A stretch of DNA of 64,000 nt from Siphonodentalium dalli (GCA_032622095.1 CP136064.1:260749863-260813862); one strand, 5' to 3'; shown: positions 11,285 through 23,769, counted from the first letter of the stretch. Translations and numbers: made by a program. The notes: generated by a model from the sequence alone, not told the origin.

Positions 11285-12130
11285 ATCGATGTGATAAAAA
11301 TGAGTTCCAACTTCCAATATACTCCAAACTTCACAATTTTAAAATGTTATGATTTTATAATTTCATAATGAAATAATTAATACCTTTAGAACAATTCACA
11401 AACATTAAATGAAATTAAATTAACTACATATATATCAGAGTATGGGTCTCCATTTGGCTTGGAAAGTAGGGAAAATGGTGTGCAGAAACCTTGAAAATTT
11501 AGTTTTGAAATACTCCAAATTTCACAACGGCACAATTAAAAATGTAAGCATTTATAATTGCATACTGCAATAAGTAATATCTTATAACAATTCACCTCCA
11601 TGAAACATTAAATTAAATTGACTACATATCTATGAGTATGGGTTTCTACTTGGCTTGGAATGTGGGAATAATGGGTGCAGACACCATAATGAAAACACAT
11701 ACATTGACTTTTCTGTCTCTGCGATGGGTTGATTGTTTTCCGTGGTCATAGCAAAGCGTTGGAATGTTCCAAAATTAAATCACACAATCCGTGTTATAAA
11801 TGTCATCGCTTCATGAAATACTCCAGTTCACAATACGAAGGTATGAATAAAATCAAGTTCTGAATTAATCCGAGAAGGAATGAATAAAATCGAGTTTTGA
11901 ATTAGTCCGAGAAAGTATGAGTAAAATCGAGTTCTGAAATACTCCTAACTTCACAATGGCACAATGAGAAAGTATGACTAAAATAGAGTTCTGAAATACT
12001 CCAAACTTCACAATGACACAATGTGAAAATACAAGGATTTACACTGCAATAATCTCATACTGTAATGAATAATATTGGAGAACAATTCACGCACTTCTAT
12101 GAAACATTAAATAATTCACTTCCATGAAGC
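11285..12130. repeat. Degenerate tandem repeats, about 190-bp units
   Basis: Repeated blocks 'tactccaaacttcacaattt', 'acattaaatgaaattaaatt', 'gagtatgggtctcc' / 'gagtatgggtttct' and 'ggcttgga' recur at about 11310, 11500 and 11940, increasingly diverged. No gene seen. Confidence 0.5.
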
Positions 12131-13202
12131 ACAAAATATATCCAAATTTTATCATTGCCAGCTTGGAGATCCAAATTTTATCATAGCAGAATTGCTGATC
12201 AAAATTATCACGTCCGGATGGGAGAGATCCAGTGAGTCAGAAGTTGAAGCAGGTGTTTCAAAGCTCACATGATTCCGTAAGTGATCTAACTCAGAGCAAT
12301 GAGCCGACAACATCAATAATTTTGTGATAATAGGTTCATGTGATATTATGATCCTAATGATTCTGTCGTGTGACAATTTGTCTTGTTATATACTCATTAT
12401 AGCGTGGCACCAAAATTTCCCAATACATCACACACAACACTATAGTCTGCACCATCGGTATGATCAGGGTCTCGTGGGAAAATTGGTCACAAAGCTACTA
12501 GTACAGCGACGCTGTGACAGCGATACTGGTGGGTCCTTCTCTCCTATGAGGCTGGTTGAATAATATATCACACTCAGTGATCACTTCAGTGCCACATCCT
12601 GTTCTCAGTAGTTATATGTCCCGTTCTCAGTGAGCATTTTTTATACGCTGCCGAATTTCAAAACAAACTGGAGTGTATTTCAAAGTGATTCTATTATTTC
12701 TCCACATTATCATGCAGACCAGATATTCAGTCATAGTGTCTTCGATAGAAATGGAGCAAAGGTCCCGTGCTGATTTGAGAAAAGGGTTGCATAAAACCGT
12801 ACCTCTACATAATTTCTATTCAAATATTGGTGTCACGTCAGCAAGAGTTTTTCGACCAGGAATGATAACAACACAGGCACGTGAGAAGTTTGTTACAGGG
12901 GTATAATTAATCAATTATTTATTTTGTTTCTCATCAGTACTAATGCACAGGTTGTGATAGGTTTCACATTCGTACATTTTTATTTCGCGATCACAATCCC
13001 TCCCGCAATGCAGACAAATTAGCAGCCTACGATCATATTTCCATAAATATTCCAGGGGATGACACATCTGTGTGGACAAATTAATAAATAACCTACGTTA
13101 GTCATCTATCAATATTCCAGGGCATCGACACCTAGATAAATATTCAACTCGGCCAAATACCTTTCTATAGAGTTGAATAGGGCCATGTAATAATCGTTTA
13201 CA
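12131..13202. other. No gene seen
   Basis: Unique AT-rich sequence. The frames of 74-79 codons here show no recognisable domain. Confidence 0.45.
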
Positions 13203-13456
13203 ATTAAAGTGATGTGAAACACTCCGGAAGGATGATCAAATAAAAATGTAGATTTTCTTGTTCAAAGTAGGTATTTTTACAAATATTATATCCAAATTGA
13301 CAACAAACACCGTCATTCTTTTATATTAATTAAATGTAGTGACTCTCGATGGCAAAATCATTTTCGTCAGTTTATCGCCGATAGATGAGTCCCGAATCGA
13401 GTAAATATTTACAACTGGGCGTTGTTCAGACAATGTTTTCTATGGAGTGGTACAGT
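13203..13456. repeat. Family L dispersed repeat, copy 1
   Basis: GTGAAAC...ACTCCGG, 'actttga'-type block, 'caccgtcattcttttatatt', 'gactctcgatggcaaa' and 'ttctatggagtggta' match 18325-18587 in the opposite orientation. No frame or terminal repeat identified. Confidence 0.65.
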
Positions 13457-15415
13457 CGATTTGCTTCAGATTTTCGCCGGTGTTAGTAGAATGTTACATT
13501 CCTCCAGTTGACATAGCTCCTGAATACTATCTTACCAGTTTCACGTACCCGAACAAGTACATAATATGTCTTTAACAAAGATACCATTTTATCATAATTC
13601 TTACCTACATATTGTATGACGACAGAAATAGACACATTTCACCATTTATTAAAAATTTTTAAGAAGCAGAAACTTTGTTTAAAATAAGTAAAAACAAACC
13701 AGAGATACACAGGTAACAACCGGACATGTGTGAAACCTAAAGTACAAAATGGACCTGTCTTACAGATTTACCTGCAAACGAAATGGACACATTCTGTTTG
13801 TATGCTATGTGACTTAGTGGTAATTTAACAGCTGTGTGATTATGTGTCAGTCTGGAGGCCATTAACAAATAGTCTATAAATGAAATAAAGTAGATGCATG
13901 ATTGCATATTTGTTTTGATAGATGCTTAACTGTCTCAGAACAATTAATTAATATATTGAGGGATGCCCAAATTGTGAAAAAGGAATTAGTGGCCAATGCG
14001 TGTATCTGTTGACATGCGTGGCCCTACTAATTAGCCACGTTGCTACCTGCGGGAGAAATGGGTGGTTATCCGTATTTTAGAGGTTTTCGTTATGGCAATC
14101 CGGGAGTCTCACGGACAATCTGTGACTTTGTGTGACCCACATATGTGAGTAAAGGGGGGATGCTCAAGGACACTTGATTCCACGACAAGAGGTACCATGT
14201 CTTGCCCACCGGAAGCTGACATAAGCGAATGATGGGCAGAGCACTCTGCTGTATAGGCAGTTTCAGAATCAGTCAGAAAGTTGAAATAAAATAAGCAAGA
14301 AAGCCCCACGTCCTTCAGTATATTGTGTCCCGAGTTTACCATATGGTACCTGTATTGAAGGTACACACATTTAGAGATAAGTTATACATTTCCCAAATTT
14401 TACTGGTGTTGTCCCATTCATAACAGTAAAAATTAGTTAATTTTGCACAAGTAAGATATATATATACATGTACATGATATATAAAGCACTAACCACTATT
14501 TGGATTCTAAGCGAGTTGAATATAAACGCTCTTTATATTGAGTTCATTAGTTATGTGTTTCTGTTATCTTAATAAGAGATTTCTTATGTCTATGCTTCCA
14601 CATATCACAAATAGGTTTTATAGTTTGTGTGATTTCGGTGTCATTGTTAAAGCGACACTGATGTGTGGGACAATACAAACATGTCACGTATACTATAGTA
14701 CCTTTTAGTACAATTCTTATTAACAGCTCTATTATTATTAACAGCTCTTGCACAGTCGGATTAAAACAAGACTCGCACCAGCTTCGCAGTACAGAATGTG
14801 AGGAAAATGGGAAGGTTTTCCATGACCACCAGCAACCACAGTCGACATAAATTTCGACTCAGTATATCATATAAATTCATCTGAGTCGAACAGGACTGGC
14901 CGGAAAGCTATTTCCAGACTTGGGGATATACCAGGAAATTCCTTGTTTTGATTGGAAGCTGTACCAGAAACTGCTAACCCCGATTGGCTAACCGATAACA
15001 GCTGCGCGTGTCCCGTAAAAATAGCTCAGGTGTCATCTGTATACGGCGTACGCAATAGTCGTTTAACTCGGTCATGTGGCACTGATTTAAAGTTAGTTTT
15101 AATAGTCGTATTGATTTTGACCAGCTGCTTTATTAAAGAAAAACACTTTTGACAAATGGCATGATTCTGATCGGCGGCAAAATAACCGATGCCGATATTC
15201 AGTGTTCTGTACTAGAAAATCTCTGCCTCTCGTAACATTCCAATACAACCGCATAAATTATTCCTTATTTGGAATGTCTGTGACATCAGTATGACGTCAC
15301 GATATTGGGGAAGCCCATTGTTCTGGAAATGGGTTTTTACATGAATTCGTGTCGACGTAATATTATAATTATTACGGAGATGTTTACGTCGACTGCAGCA
15401 ACCATTGCGTAATTG
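13457..15415. other. No gene seen
   Basis: Mostly unique sequence with short AT and 'atacatgtacatg' stretches. Frames of 60-85 codons show no domain. One CRE-like TGACGTCA is at 15292-15299. Confidence 0.45.
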
Positions 15416-15418
15416 GTG

Positions 15419-15626
15419 CAACAATAAAGACCCTGTGCCAATGCATTTATATAAGAGAATGCATTGGACTAACAAATTTTATAAAAAATTTATAAAAATT
15501 GTTAAAGAATGTAAGAAAACATGATAAAAAATTGTTAGGCCAATGCATCCTCTAATATATGCGAGGCGACCTATGGTCGACTCGCATATATAAGAGAATG
15601 CATTGGCACAGGATCTTTATTGTTGC
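15419..15626. mobile_element. Family B4: shared B hairpin with unrelated ends
   Basis: Outer inverted repeat GCAACAATAAAGA (15419-15431) / TCTTTATTGTTGC (15614-15626). Inside are a deleted hairpin (15433-15471) and a full one (about 15540-15606) in opposite orientation, separated by an A/T-rich spacer. No CCCTTT TIR. Confidence 0.65.
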
Positions 15627-15769
15627 GCAAGCATAATGTCAGCCATTCACAACATCTATCAGCAAAGCAATGCAGCTATTCAGGTGATTGTCGGAATTCC
15701 TACACAGCAGTGGATTCGCCAAATAGCTAAACAATAGCACTATAAATTTTCTGTCACATTGATAATTAG

Positions 15770-16119
15770 GCTAGTGTCACCAAACTCACCCTCTGGGGGC
15801 CTCATTCTGCTTAGGCCTCAACTGCTATGGGAAACCTAGGATCAGATTTGAGTTCCCCAGTTGAAGTTGGTGATGTTCACCCATTAGTGATTAGTCACCT
15901 CAATTATGCATTTTATCTTCTGCAAATTAGGAGATATAGAAACTTAAAACTAACCAAAAACAATGGTAATTTGAGACCATATATTCTTCCCAGAAGATGA
16001 GGCCTAAGTATAATGAGGCCCCAGAGGGTGAATTTAGTGATGCTAGCCCACTGTGCAGGGTAGCATCACTAAATGGGGACCTCATTCTGCAAACGAAAGA
16101 CACAATCTTTCAAGGCTTG
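15770..16119. mobile_element. Family C, left end truncated
   Basis: Interior from ACTCACCCTCTGGGGGCCTC to the right end ACACAATCTTTCAAGGCTTG. The right terminal palindrome is present; the left outer half is missing. Confidence 0.7.
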
Positions 16120-16213
16120 GCTGCATGGTTGTCATGTTTTTGAGGATCTGAAAAATGTTGCAGCTCTCATATGGATTCAAAGCCATTACAATGACAGAAA
16201 CTAAAGGTCACTA

Positions 16214-16395
16214 CAGTAATGCCCAAAATAATCGACTCCTTAACCAGAGCAGAATTATGATAATTTTTCAGGATTTAGTCGGAAATATAACTTGTTGCCA
16301 TTCATCGGAAAGCTCTCACAAGCCATATTTCCATCTAAATCCAAAAAAATTACCCATAATTCTGCTGTGGTTAAGGATTATTTAGGGCATTACTG
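16214..16395. mobile_element. Family A, small deletion at the apex
   Basis: TA flanks. After GAAAGCTCTC it goes directly to ACAAGCCATATTTCC, losing the right inner arm next to the apex. Confidence 0.8.
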
Positions 16396-16488
16396 TATGT
16401 TCACAGTAATTGCAATCTGACACTCTAAGACTTCAATCTGATGCTGTCTTTGATGAAACCATTTGCCGAGGATTACAAGGACCCTGAG

Positions 16489-16815
16489 TAAGCCTGAGTT
16501 CAGTGTGCGTGACATTTGCAGAATGAGGTCCCCAGAGGTTGAATTTAGTGACGCTATCCCGTATAGTGGGCTAGCATCACCAAATTCACCCTCTGGAGAC
16601 CTCATTCTGCTTAGGCCTCATCTGCTATGGAAGACTCAGATTGAAGTTTCCAATTGGTGAATATTGTGATGTGCACCGTACACCCATCGGGAACCTTGAT
16701 TATGCAATGTGTCAATTTGGGGATATAGAGAAATTAAACTAAAAATGAAATAGAATCTGTGAAGAAGTTTCTATATAAATTTGATAATAAAGAAATCTAT
16801 TTCTCCATGTTCTTC
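16489..16815. mobile_element. Family C, right end truncated
   Basis: AAGCCTGAGTTCAGTGTGCG starts the left end. A complete left palindrome (AATGAGGTCCCCAGAGG...CCTCTGGAGACCTCATT) is followed by interior to about 16815. Confidence 0.65.
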
Positions 16816-16857
16816 TTAGTGGTGATGTTTTTACAAACTATATGTCCAGTCTTGTTA

Positions 16858-16962
16858 CTAGTACATGCATGGTGTTATGTACACGTATATAGTACATGCA
16901 TGCATGGTGTTATGTACACGTAAATAGTACATGCATCCATGGTGTTATGAACATTAAATAGC
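16858..16962 (+). repeat. Short minisatellite, 3 units of about 34 bp
   Basis: Unit 'agtacatgcatggtgttatg' + 'tacacgtatat' repeated with an extra ATGC in units 2 and 3. Confidence 0.7.
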
Positions 16963-17123
16963 ATATTCTCCTTATACAGTAGCTGACACATCTAAACTCC
17001 AAATGCAATCAGGACACAAATCTATAACAGGAGGAGTAACTCTATCAGCTTTGCTTCACAACAGAATATTCTGCCGTCAGCTCTGGGCCCCTGTGCATGG
17101 TACTGAGAAATAGAATACTGGTA

Positions 17124-17314
17124 CAGTAATGCCCTAAATAATCAACTCCTTAACCACAGCAGAATTATGGGTAATTTTTCAGGAATTAGTCAGAAATATG
17201 GCTTGTTGCCATTCATCGGAAAGCTCTCACAAGCCATATTTCCGACTAAATCCAAAAAAATTACCCATAATTCTGCTGTGGTTAAGGAGTCGATTATTTA
17301 GGGCAATACTGTAA
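17124..17314. mobile_element. Family A, small deletion at the apex
   Basis: TA on both sides. Same kind of apex loss as the 16214 copy (CTCTCACAAGCCATATTTCC). Confidence 0.8.
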
Positions 17315-17360
17315 GCTTAAGGTCTTCATGATTCATATTCTAACATGAGCAGATATGATC

Positions 17361-17814
17361 CAAGCCTGGATATAGTGTGTCTGACATTTACCGAATGAGG
17401 TCCATAGAGGGTGAATTTGGTGATGCTATATCCCACATAGCGGGCTGGCAATAACCAAACTCACCCTCTGGCAACCTCATTCTGGTAAGGCCTCAACTGT
17501 TTAGGGAGACCTTCATCAGATTGAAGTTCCCCAGTTGAAGTTGGTGATGTTAACCAATTACATGTAGTCACCTCAATTATGCAATTTATTTTCTATAAAT
17601 TAGGTGATATAGAAACTGAACAGAATGGAAAAAAGTAAATAAAAACAATGTTAATTTGAGACTATAGATACTTCCCAGAAGATGAGGCCAAAGCAGAATG
17701 TGGTTCCCAGAGGGTGAATTTAGTGATGCTGGAATGCTGTGCAGGATAGCATCACTAAATTCACCCTCTGGTGACCTCATTCTGCAAATGTCGGACACAA
17801 TATATCCAGGTTTG
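17361..17814. mobile_element. Family C, near full length (454 bp)
   Basis: Ends CAAGCCTGGATATAGTGTGT and, inverted, GACACAATATATCCAGGTTTG. Both terminal palindromes (GAGGTCC...GGACCTC type) are present with AT-rich interior between. No clear target duplication. Confidence 0.75.
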
Positions 17815-18137
17815 TAGATATCGGTGAAATAGTTTGTTCAAGTACTTTCTTTATTTTATGTTCATTTTTATTGACTTCTCAAGTAACAGATATTCAGGAG
17901 AACGGAGAGTAAACAAATTAAATAGGGAGAAAGAATGGCTAAAATAAACAAAGCCGAAACACAGTCTGGGTTTTCAACATAAATAACTTCCTAACAGGTT
18001 GCCAGTGTATGATGCCTGCTGCGCTTATCGAGCTATTAATGATATTATGCACATATCTAAAAGATATCATAAGATTCAAGGTTTTAAGCCAAGTTTTGTG
18101 AAAGTTCGAATTGGATTCATTGGATTTAGACACTTGG

Positions 18138-18245
18138 GGGGGGGGGTGCTGCTGTCCACATTGAAATTTATAATTGCACTCCCCCCCCTCGAACAAGTCC
18201 AAACAGCCAAATTTGCACCCCCCCCCCCCCCCCCCCCCCCCCCCC
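18138..18245. repeat. Poly-G and poly-C tracts
   Basis: Nine G at 18138-18146, eight C at 18181-18188 and 28 C at 18218-18245. The overlapping short frames are low-complexity artefacts. Confidence 0.85.
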
Positions 18246-18324
18246 GGGTTAGAAATTTCCACTTGACACCCCCCTAAAGTTGGAAAATGTCAGTTAGTAC
18301 TCAGGCACTATGCCGACCTGGGGA

Positions 18325-18587
18325 CCATACCACTCCATAGAAAACATCGTCTGAACTACGCCCAATTGTAAATATTTTACATCTCGATTCGGGATGCAAT
18401 TATCGGTGATTATCTAACACCAATGATTTGCCATCGAGAGTCATTGCATTTAATTAATATATAAGAATGACGGTGTACATGTATATCGTCAATTTGGATT
18501 AATATTCATAACAAATAACTACTTTGAGCAAGATTATTCTCAATTTCTACTGGTCACCCCACCAGAGAGTTTCACATCACTTTAAGA
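18325..18587. repeat. Family L dispersed repeat, copy 2 (inverted)
   Basis: TACCACTCCATAGAAAACAT, TTTGCCATCGAGAGTC, AAGAATGACGGTG and AGTTTCACATCACTTT are the reverse complement of blocks at 13203-13456. Confidence 0.65.
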
Positions 18588-18639
18588 TTCCAGTTTATAA
18601 AACAAGGCCAATGCCCCCGACTGTATGCTCAATATTGCA

Positions 18640-19250
18640 GAATGAAGTAATAGTGGGGCCCCGGGTCATAACTCAGGCAAAGGGTCATACTCTGGGAAAA
18701 AAGACCGGACATAATAAACCCGGGGTCATATCTCAAGAAAAGGGCCATAGCTCCTGATAGCTCTGGTGAAAAAAAGTGCAGACAAAACCTGCACTATGAA
18801 GGACGGATGAAGGTCTCCACTATATCCCCCCAAATCCTCAATTCACAAACAAGTACAGTAACTCTGGTAAAAATTAATGGATGAAAAACGTAGTATGTGG
18901 GTATCCTTTCCACCTGTGCTATCACCATGCCGAAGGACAAGAAATCCAATAATAAGACATCCACATCATAATGTTTGTCATGCATGATGCGTTGACGCAT
19001 TTTACACAAATTCAGCAAAGGGCCATAATTCTGGAAAAGAAGTACGGACAAAATGTGCATTATTTAGAGATCCTTTCCACAATGCTGGTCTACCCGCATA
19101 CCAAAGGACATCCAAATTGGACCATTGATACTTGAGCTGTGTTGTGAAAAGTTTGTTACAGATGGACGGACAGAAGGACGGATGGAAGGACGGAGGTCGC
19201 TCTTTTAAAACCCTGAATCCTCCTTCGGAGGGTTGGGGGCATAATAACAA
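18640..19250. repeat. Family E mollusc-type repeat block
   Basis: Recurring 'gggtcataactcaggcaaag', 'gggccatagctc', 'gggccataattctggaaaag' and 'gatggacggacagaaggacg'. Blocks of this style are widespread in bivalve genomes. It ends at the hairpin CCTCCTTCGGAGGGTTGGGG (19220-19239). Confidence 0.6.
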
Positions 19251-19366
19251 GTTTGGAGAGAGAAGTACCACCTGGAGAACAAATAATTAAATTTTATATC
19301 CATTTATTTCATGAAATTTCATATAGAGGAACAGCAATAATTATTTTTGTTGAATTTTTCAATAAA

Positions 19367-20731
19367 ACAAGAGCCTCTCTAAGGCATGGCAATATACGCC
19401 CTTTAGCCATTTCGAATTATACTACCACTAAATGAAAGTGTGAATGATACGGTAGCTCAACTTGAGAAGGAGTTCATTTTTTGCAGAGCAATGAATAGAA
19501 TGATAAAAAAGAAGTAAAGTAAACTAGAGGTCACCCCGAAAATCCATATAAAGTTTTGTGATGATCAGATGAGAAATGTGGTCTGTATAGTGTGCACCAA
19601 AGGATGTAGTCATGCAGAGTAAAATTCAATACGGCTGTCGGTGGCCATGTTTTTCATCGAAAATTGTTCAAAGTTGATAACTCCCATCCAGGTGATTCTG
19701 AACATGCCTGTGAATTTTCAAATCAATTCTCCAATAAATGCGGGCTCCGGGGTGTGCCGATGAAATCAAAGATGGCTGCTGATGACCATGTTTTTTTTTT
19801 AAATTCGGTCAAAATAGGAGGCTCCCATCTAGAGGTCACCCCAAAGATCCATATATGAAGTTTGGTGATCATCGGCCTGTAGGGTGTGCCGAAGGATTTA
19901 GTCATACAAAGAGTAAATTCCAAGATGATCGCTGGTGGCCATGTTTTTCACCAAATATTTGTCAAAATAGGAGGCTCCCATCTAGAGGTCATCCCGAAGA
20001 TCCATATGAAGTTTGGTGAAGATCGGATGAGGGATGTGCAGAAGGAAATTGTTGATGGACGCACGCATGCACGCTCGGACTCCAACCCATGGCAATAGCT
20101 CAAACTTTACTTTGTTAAGTTAACCTACAATGGACTGGAAAATGACAACACAGGTTCGGACAAAGATGAATCCCAGGATGTACGATTCTATGAAAAAAAT
20201 GGCAATAACTCCGCCAAAATAACTCAAAATAGAAGGTGCGCAGGTTCCCATTCTGGTTGACCTTTTTAAAAACTATTGACTGGAAAATGACGGAATACAG
20301 ACTCGGACAAAAGATGTGTCCCAGGATAAACAGGATGTCGAAAAAAAGGCAATAACTCTGCCAAAATGGGTCCGACCGAACTCAAAATTGCAGGTGAGCA
20401 GGTTCCCATGCATATGTGCCAAGTTTAAAAAATATTGATCAGAAAATGACAGAATACAGGCTGGGACAAATTCCAAATGGGCGGACAGACAGACGCACAC
20501 ATGGATGAGGGTCATTACTATACTAGTAGTCCTCCGATGGAATGTCGGGAGAAAAAAAAGGGGCCATAACTGATGTAAAAATAATTGGCCTGAATTTTTA
20601 GCTGGAAAATATATATACCAACTTTAGTTCAGATAAAATAAACTAAACTATAGTTATTGGTCAGAAACCAAAAATTTTAACGGACTATATAATACAACCT
20701 TTTTTTCAAAAGGGCATATAAATTCTACATT
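19367..20731 (+). repeat. Composite family D/E block
   Basis: Starts 'caagagcctctctaaggcat' and 'aatatacgcccttt', runs through family D units ('ggtagctcaacttgag', 'aagatggctgctgatgacca', 'cggcctgtagggtgtgccga', end 'atggcaatagctcaaacttt'), then E units ('ggcaataactctgccaaaat'). Closes with TTTTTCAAAAGGGCATATAA, an inverted match to the opening 'atatacgccctt'. Confidence 0.55.
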
Positions 20732-20794
20732 CTGTGGTTTTTATAAGTCAAGTCTATGTTATATTTGGTACCGGTATGTGGTATGGGAAGTGTG

Positions 20795-20915
20795 CAGTAA
20801 TGCCCTTAATAATCGACTCCTTATAATGACAGCTTAATCCATATTTCCAACTAAATCCTGAAAATTACCCATAATTCTGCTGTCATTAAGGAGTTGATTA
20901 TTTAGGGCAGTACTG
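20795..20915. mobile_element. Family A, small copy with no apex
   Basis: Reduced to about 121 bp. The usual AACCACAG / CTGTGGTT is replaced by AATGACAG / CTGTCATT in both arms. Confidence 0.75.
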
Positions 20916-21519
20916 TATGTCTGGCTTCATTAACACAGTTATATTCAGCAGGTTTAACAATATTTTCAACAAACAGAAGAGATTAATATTTCAGACCCAA
21001 CTAAGCCTTCTTCTGATGGGCTTCTGTGAGATTTAACAGCATCTTCTAAGTCTTCTGTTTACAGTCTACCATTAGCTTTTGTCTCCTCATTTAACATTAT
21101 CACAATGCCAGGTTATTCCACAAAGGTTACAAACAACTAATATTTTTCCATGGCATAGGCGACAGTGTTAACTGTAAGTCCCGCCGGCAATGGATTAAGT
21201 CTATTTGAACTTCAAGTGGTCCATTTTCCATTAAAACGTCATCCGATACACCATTCGGTGACAACAAACATCCCCTTTATGGTATTTTTAAAGAACTGAA
21301 ATCGAGCATTTCCACAACTTCCCGATTTACTGCACAAAAATAAACAGTAGAAATATACAAAGGATGCCCCCCTCTCCATACTCACAACATGGGCATATTT
21401 TATACGTAGGCTATGATTTTCTGTTCCAGCTCAGAGATTTTTTCTCAACAATAAACAAGCTATCAGCAGCCAGATTTTTTTATGCTTCAAGTTTCCCTAC
21501 ACAAATTCAAAATTACTTT

Positions 21520-22144
21520 ACTGTCCTAAGTAATTGACCCAGTAACCAAGCCTTGAAATAGCGTGTCTGTCACTTGCAGAATGAGGTCCCCAGAGGGTGA
21601 ATTTAGTGATGCTACCCCGCATAGCAGGCTAGCATAACCAAATTCACCCTCTGGGAACCTCATTCTGCTGAGGTGTAAGCAGAATGAGGTCCCCAGAGGG
21701 TGAATTTGGTGATGCTAGCCCGCTATGCGGGGGTAGCATCACTAAATTCATTCACCCTCTGGGGACCTCATTCTGCAAATGACAGACACACTATTTCAAG
21801 GCTTGCCAGTAACTGGGGTTATTATGTGTTTATAACTGCAGTCAAACCATACCTGCACGGTAGTTAACGGTTTTGTGACGGCTGTGGCACCGCAATTAAA
21901 TGAGGAAAGAAACCTGGATATATTCCCTGACTGCCGATACACTGTACATTTAGCTAACTATTTGTTGGAGCCGCTATTGTACTGGAAGTTACCATTTCAT
22001 ACCAGTTGATGACTTCATGTGTTCTAACTACAAAATACTCTGGTTGTCTTGTGGTTTATAACCGCGTTTAAAGTCTAACCGAAGCGCGGTCTAACAGGGG
22101 TTCCACCCCGGTTCGATGAGTCATTTACTTAAGGCAGTACAGTA
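21520..22144. mobile_element. Family H element interrupted by family C
   Basis: TA, then CTGTCCTAAGTAATTGACCC at the left. TCATTTACTTAAGGCAGTAC + AGTA at the right. Homologous along most of its length to 37026-37390. The end words resemble family A's outer arm, suggesting the same transposase group. Confidence 0.65.
21547..21805. mobile_element. Family C insertion with perfect 8-bp target duplication (259 bp)
   Basis: Ends CAAGCCTTGAAATAGCGTGT / ACACTATTTCAAGGCTTG. CCAGTAAC is duplicated at 21539-21546 and 21806-21813. The central interior is deleted, so the two terminal palindromes are joined through 'gaggtgtaagc'. The homologous site in the other family H copy (37034-37041) is empty. Confidence 0.85.
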
Positions 22145-22345
22145 CAATGTAGTTTCGTGTAACATAGAGGAATCAGGGAGCTAAATGTGTTCCCGAGTCG
22201 GGGAGCGAGTGCACCGTGGAATGCTAAAGGTGAAAGTAACTGAAGAATGACCTTCACCTGATACATGTGACACGTTATTAAAGGATGACATTATGTTTAT
22301 TTGATTTGTACATCATATCTAAATAATTTAAACTGGAGAATTGAT

Positions 22346-22363
22346 GGGGGGGGGGGGGGGGGG
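22346..22363 (+). repeat. Poly-G tract (18 G)
   Basis: Uninterrupted run of G. Confidence 0.9.
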
Positions 22364-22778
22364 AATGGATTTTTGTGAGTGGGAAATTTATTTAATTTGC
22401 TGCTGTAGTTCTGGGGTTTTCCAGATCAAATTTGACTGTGGGATAGCCCTGTCTTACACTTGGGAATTTATTTTAAAAAGTAAACACATAACCTATGATT
22501 CTTGCATTTTCGTGATCAACTGGTGTCAATCTATAGCTGGGTAAACACCACTGGAATAGCCTGTAGGCTTCAATTCAGTGAATTCGGTCGAAACGTTAAC
22601 ACTGTCGCCTATGGGAAACCATAATAGTTCAGTGATTCATATAGAGTCATGCATTCTGCCAATTTTAAAGGTGCATCACTAGAGCAGTAAGACATGAGAT
22701 TAAACATGAGTTTGAACAGCAGATAAATTCTTTTATCTACCATTAACTTTTGTTTCCACATTTAAAATGTTCATTTAA

Positions 22779-23026
22779 CCCTTTGAATGCCAGGGGCCGA
22801 TCTCATCGGCCCTAAACCTACAAAATAAGTCTGTTAAAGAATATAAGAATAAATTATTAAAATTGTAAAAAATTGTTAAAAAAAAATAAAAAAAAAAAAA
22901 AAAATTGTTAGGCCAATGCATTCTCTTATATATGCGAGGCGACCTATAGTCGACTCGCATATATAAGAGAATGCATTGGCACAGGGTATATGGGTTGATA
23001 CAAAAATCGACCTGGCACTCAAAGGG
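22779..23026 (-). mobile_element. Family B1 piggyBac-like MITE (248 bp), reversed
   Basis: TTAA at 22775-22778 and 23027-23030. CCCTTTGAATGCCAGG...CCTGGCACTCAAAGGG. The shared hairpin is preceded by a long A run. Confidence 0.85.
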
Positions 23027-23071
23027 TTAAAATAGCCCACAATGCCAGCCTGCTCCATAGAGAGCCAGTAA

Positions 23072-23605
23072 CCCTTTGGAAGTGGTGGAGACTAAACCTT
23101 TCTATTCCAAATGGTTCCCATTCAGTTAAAACAGTATTCATTGGAATGGTCTGTTATTCATCTGGAGGGGGGTGTTCGGGTAATAAAGGGGGGGGGGGGG
23201 TGTTCAGGTAATAAAGGGGGGGGGGGGGTGTTCAGGTAATAAAGGGGGGGTGTTCAGGTAATAAAGGGGGGGGGGGGGTGTTCAGGTAATAAAGGGGGGG
23301 GGGGGGGGGGGGGGTGTGTTCATGTAATAAAGGGGGGGGGGGTGTTCAGGTAATAAGGGGGGGGGGGGGGTGTTCAGGTAATAAAGGGGGGGTGTTCAGG
23401 TAATAAAGGGGGGGGGGGGTGTTCAGGTAATAAAGGGGGGGGGGGTGTTCAGGTAATAAAAGCATATGACAGCAAAACGAAAAGATAATACAAGTGCAGA
23501 AGAATTCACATTCATTGTTGGCAAAATGTTCTGATAATAAGTTCATGGTTGTTAGTTCAATTCCTAAGGGAACTACTCGTCAATGAACATTTCGTATAGA
23601 AGTGG
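23072..23605 (+). mobile_element. Family O piggyBac-like MITE with an internal G-rich minisatellite
   Basis: CCCTTTGG...left end after GTAA; right end TATAGAAGTGG followed by TTAA (23606-23609). Flanking words 'ggaatggtctgttattcatc' and 'aaaagataatacaagtgcag' match 50116-50369. Confidence 0.65.
23168..23460 (+). repeat. G-rich minisatellite inside family O
   Basis: About ten units of GTGTTCAGGTAATAAA followed by 7-23 G. Strong G-quadruplex potential on the plus strand. The CCCC-rich minus frame is an artefact. Confidence 0.9.
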
Positions 23606-23645
23606 TTAATATAGTATGGAGGAACAGCATATGAAGGGACATATA

Positions 23646-23760
23646 CGGTAATGCCCTAAATAATCGACTCCTTAACCACAGCAGAATTATGGGTAATTTT
23701 TCAGGATTTAGTCGGAAATATGGCTTGTTGCCATTCATCGGAAAGCTCTCAATAAGCTCT
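23646..23760. mobile_element. Family A, left arm only
   Basis: Intact left arm from CGGTAATGCCCTAAATAATC to GGAAAGCTCTCA, then ends at the apex. A family B2 copy follows. Confidence 0.75.
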
Positions 23761-23769
23761 CATTAAGCA

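Larger units (their letters stand above)
21147..22615. repeat. Distant inverted repeat around family H
   Basis: CATAGGCGACAGTGTTAAC at about 21154-21172 has its reverse complement GTTAACACTGTCGCCTATG at about 22594-22612. These may be TIRs of an older element. Apart from family H (21520-22144), the interior is unique AT-rich sequence without a gene. Confidence 0.4.

Noticed and set aside
12673-12906. 77-codon plus-strand frame
   Set aside because: No domain, no splice context and no repetition elsewhere; could not be supported.
22085-22130. tRNA-like B box (GGTTCGA) in family H
   Set aside because: No T-stem pairing and no A box at the right distance; the word is not kept in the second H copy (GGCTCGA).
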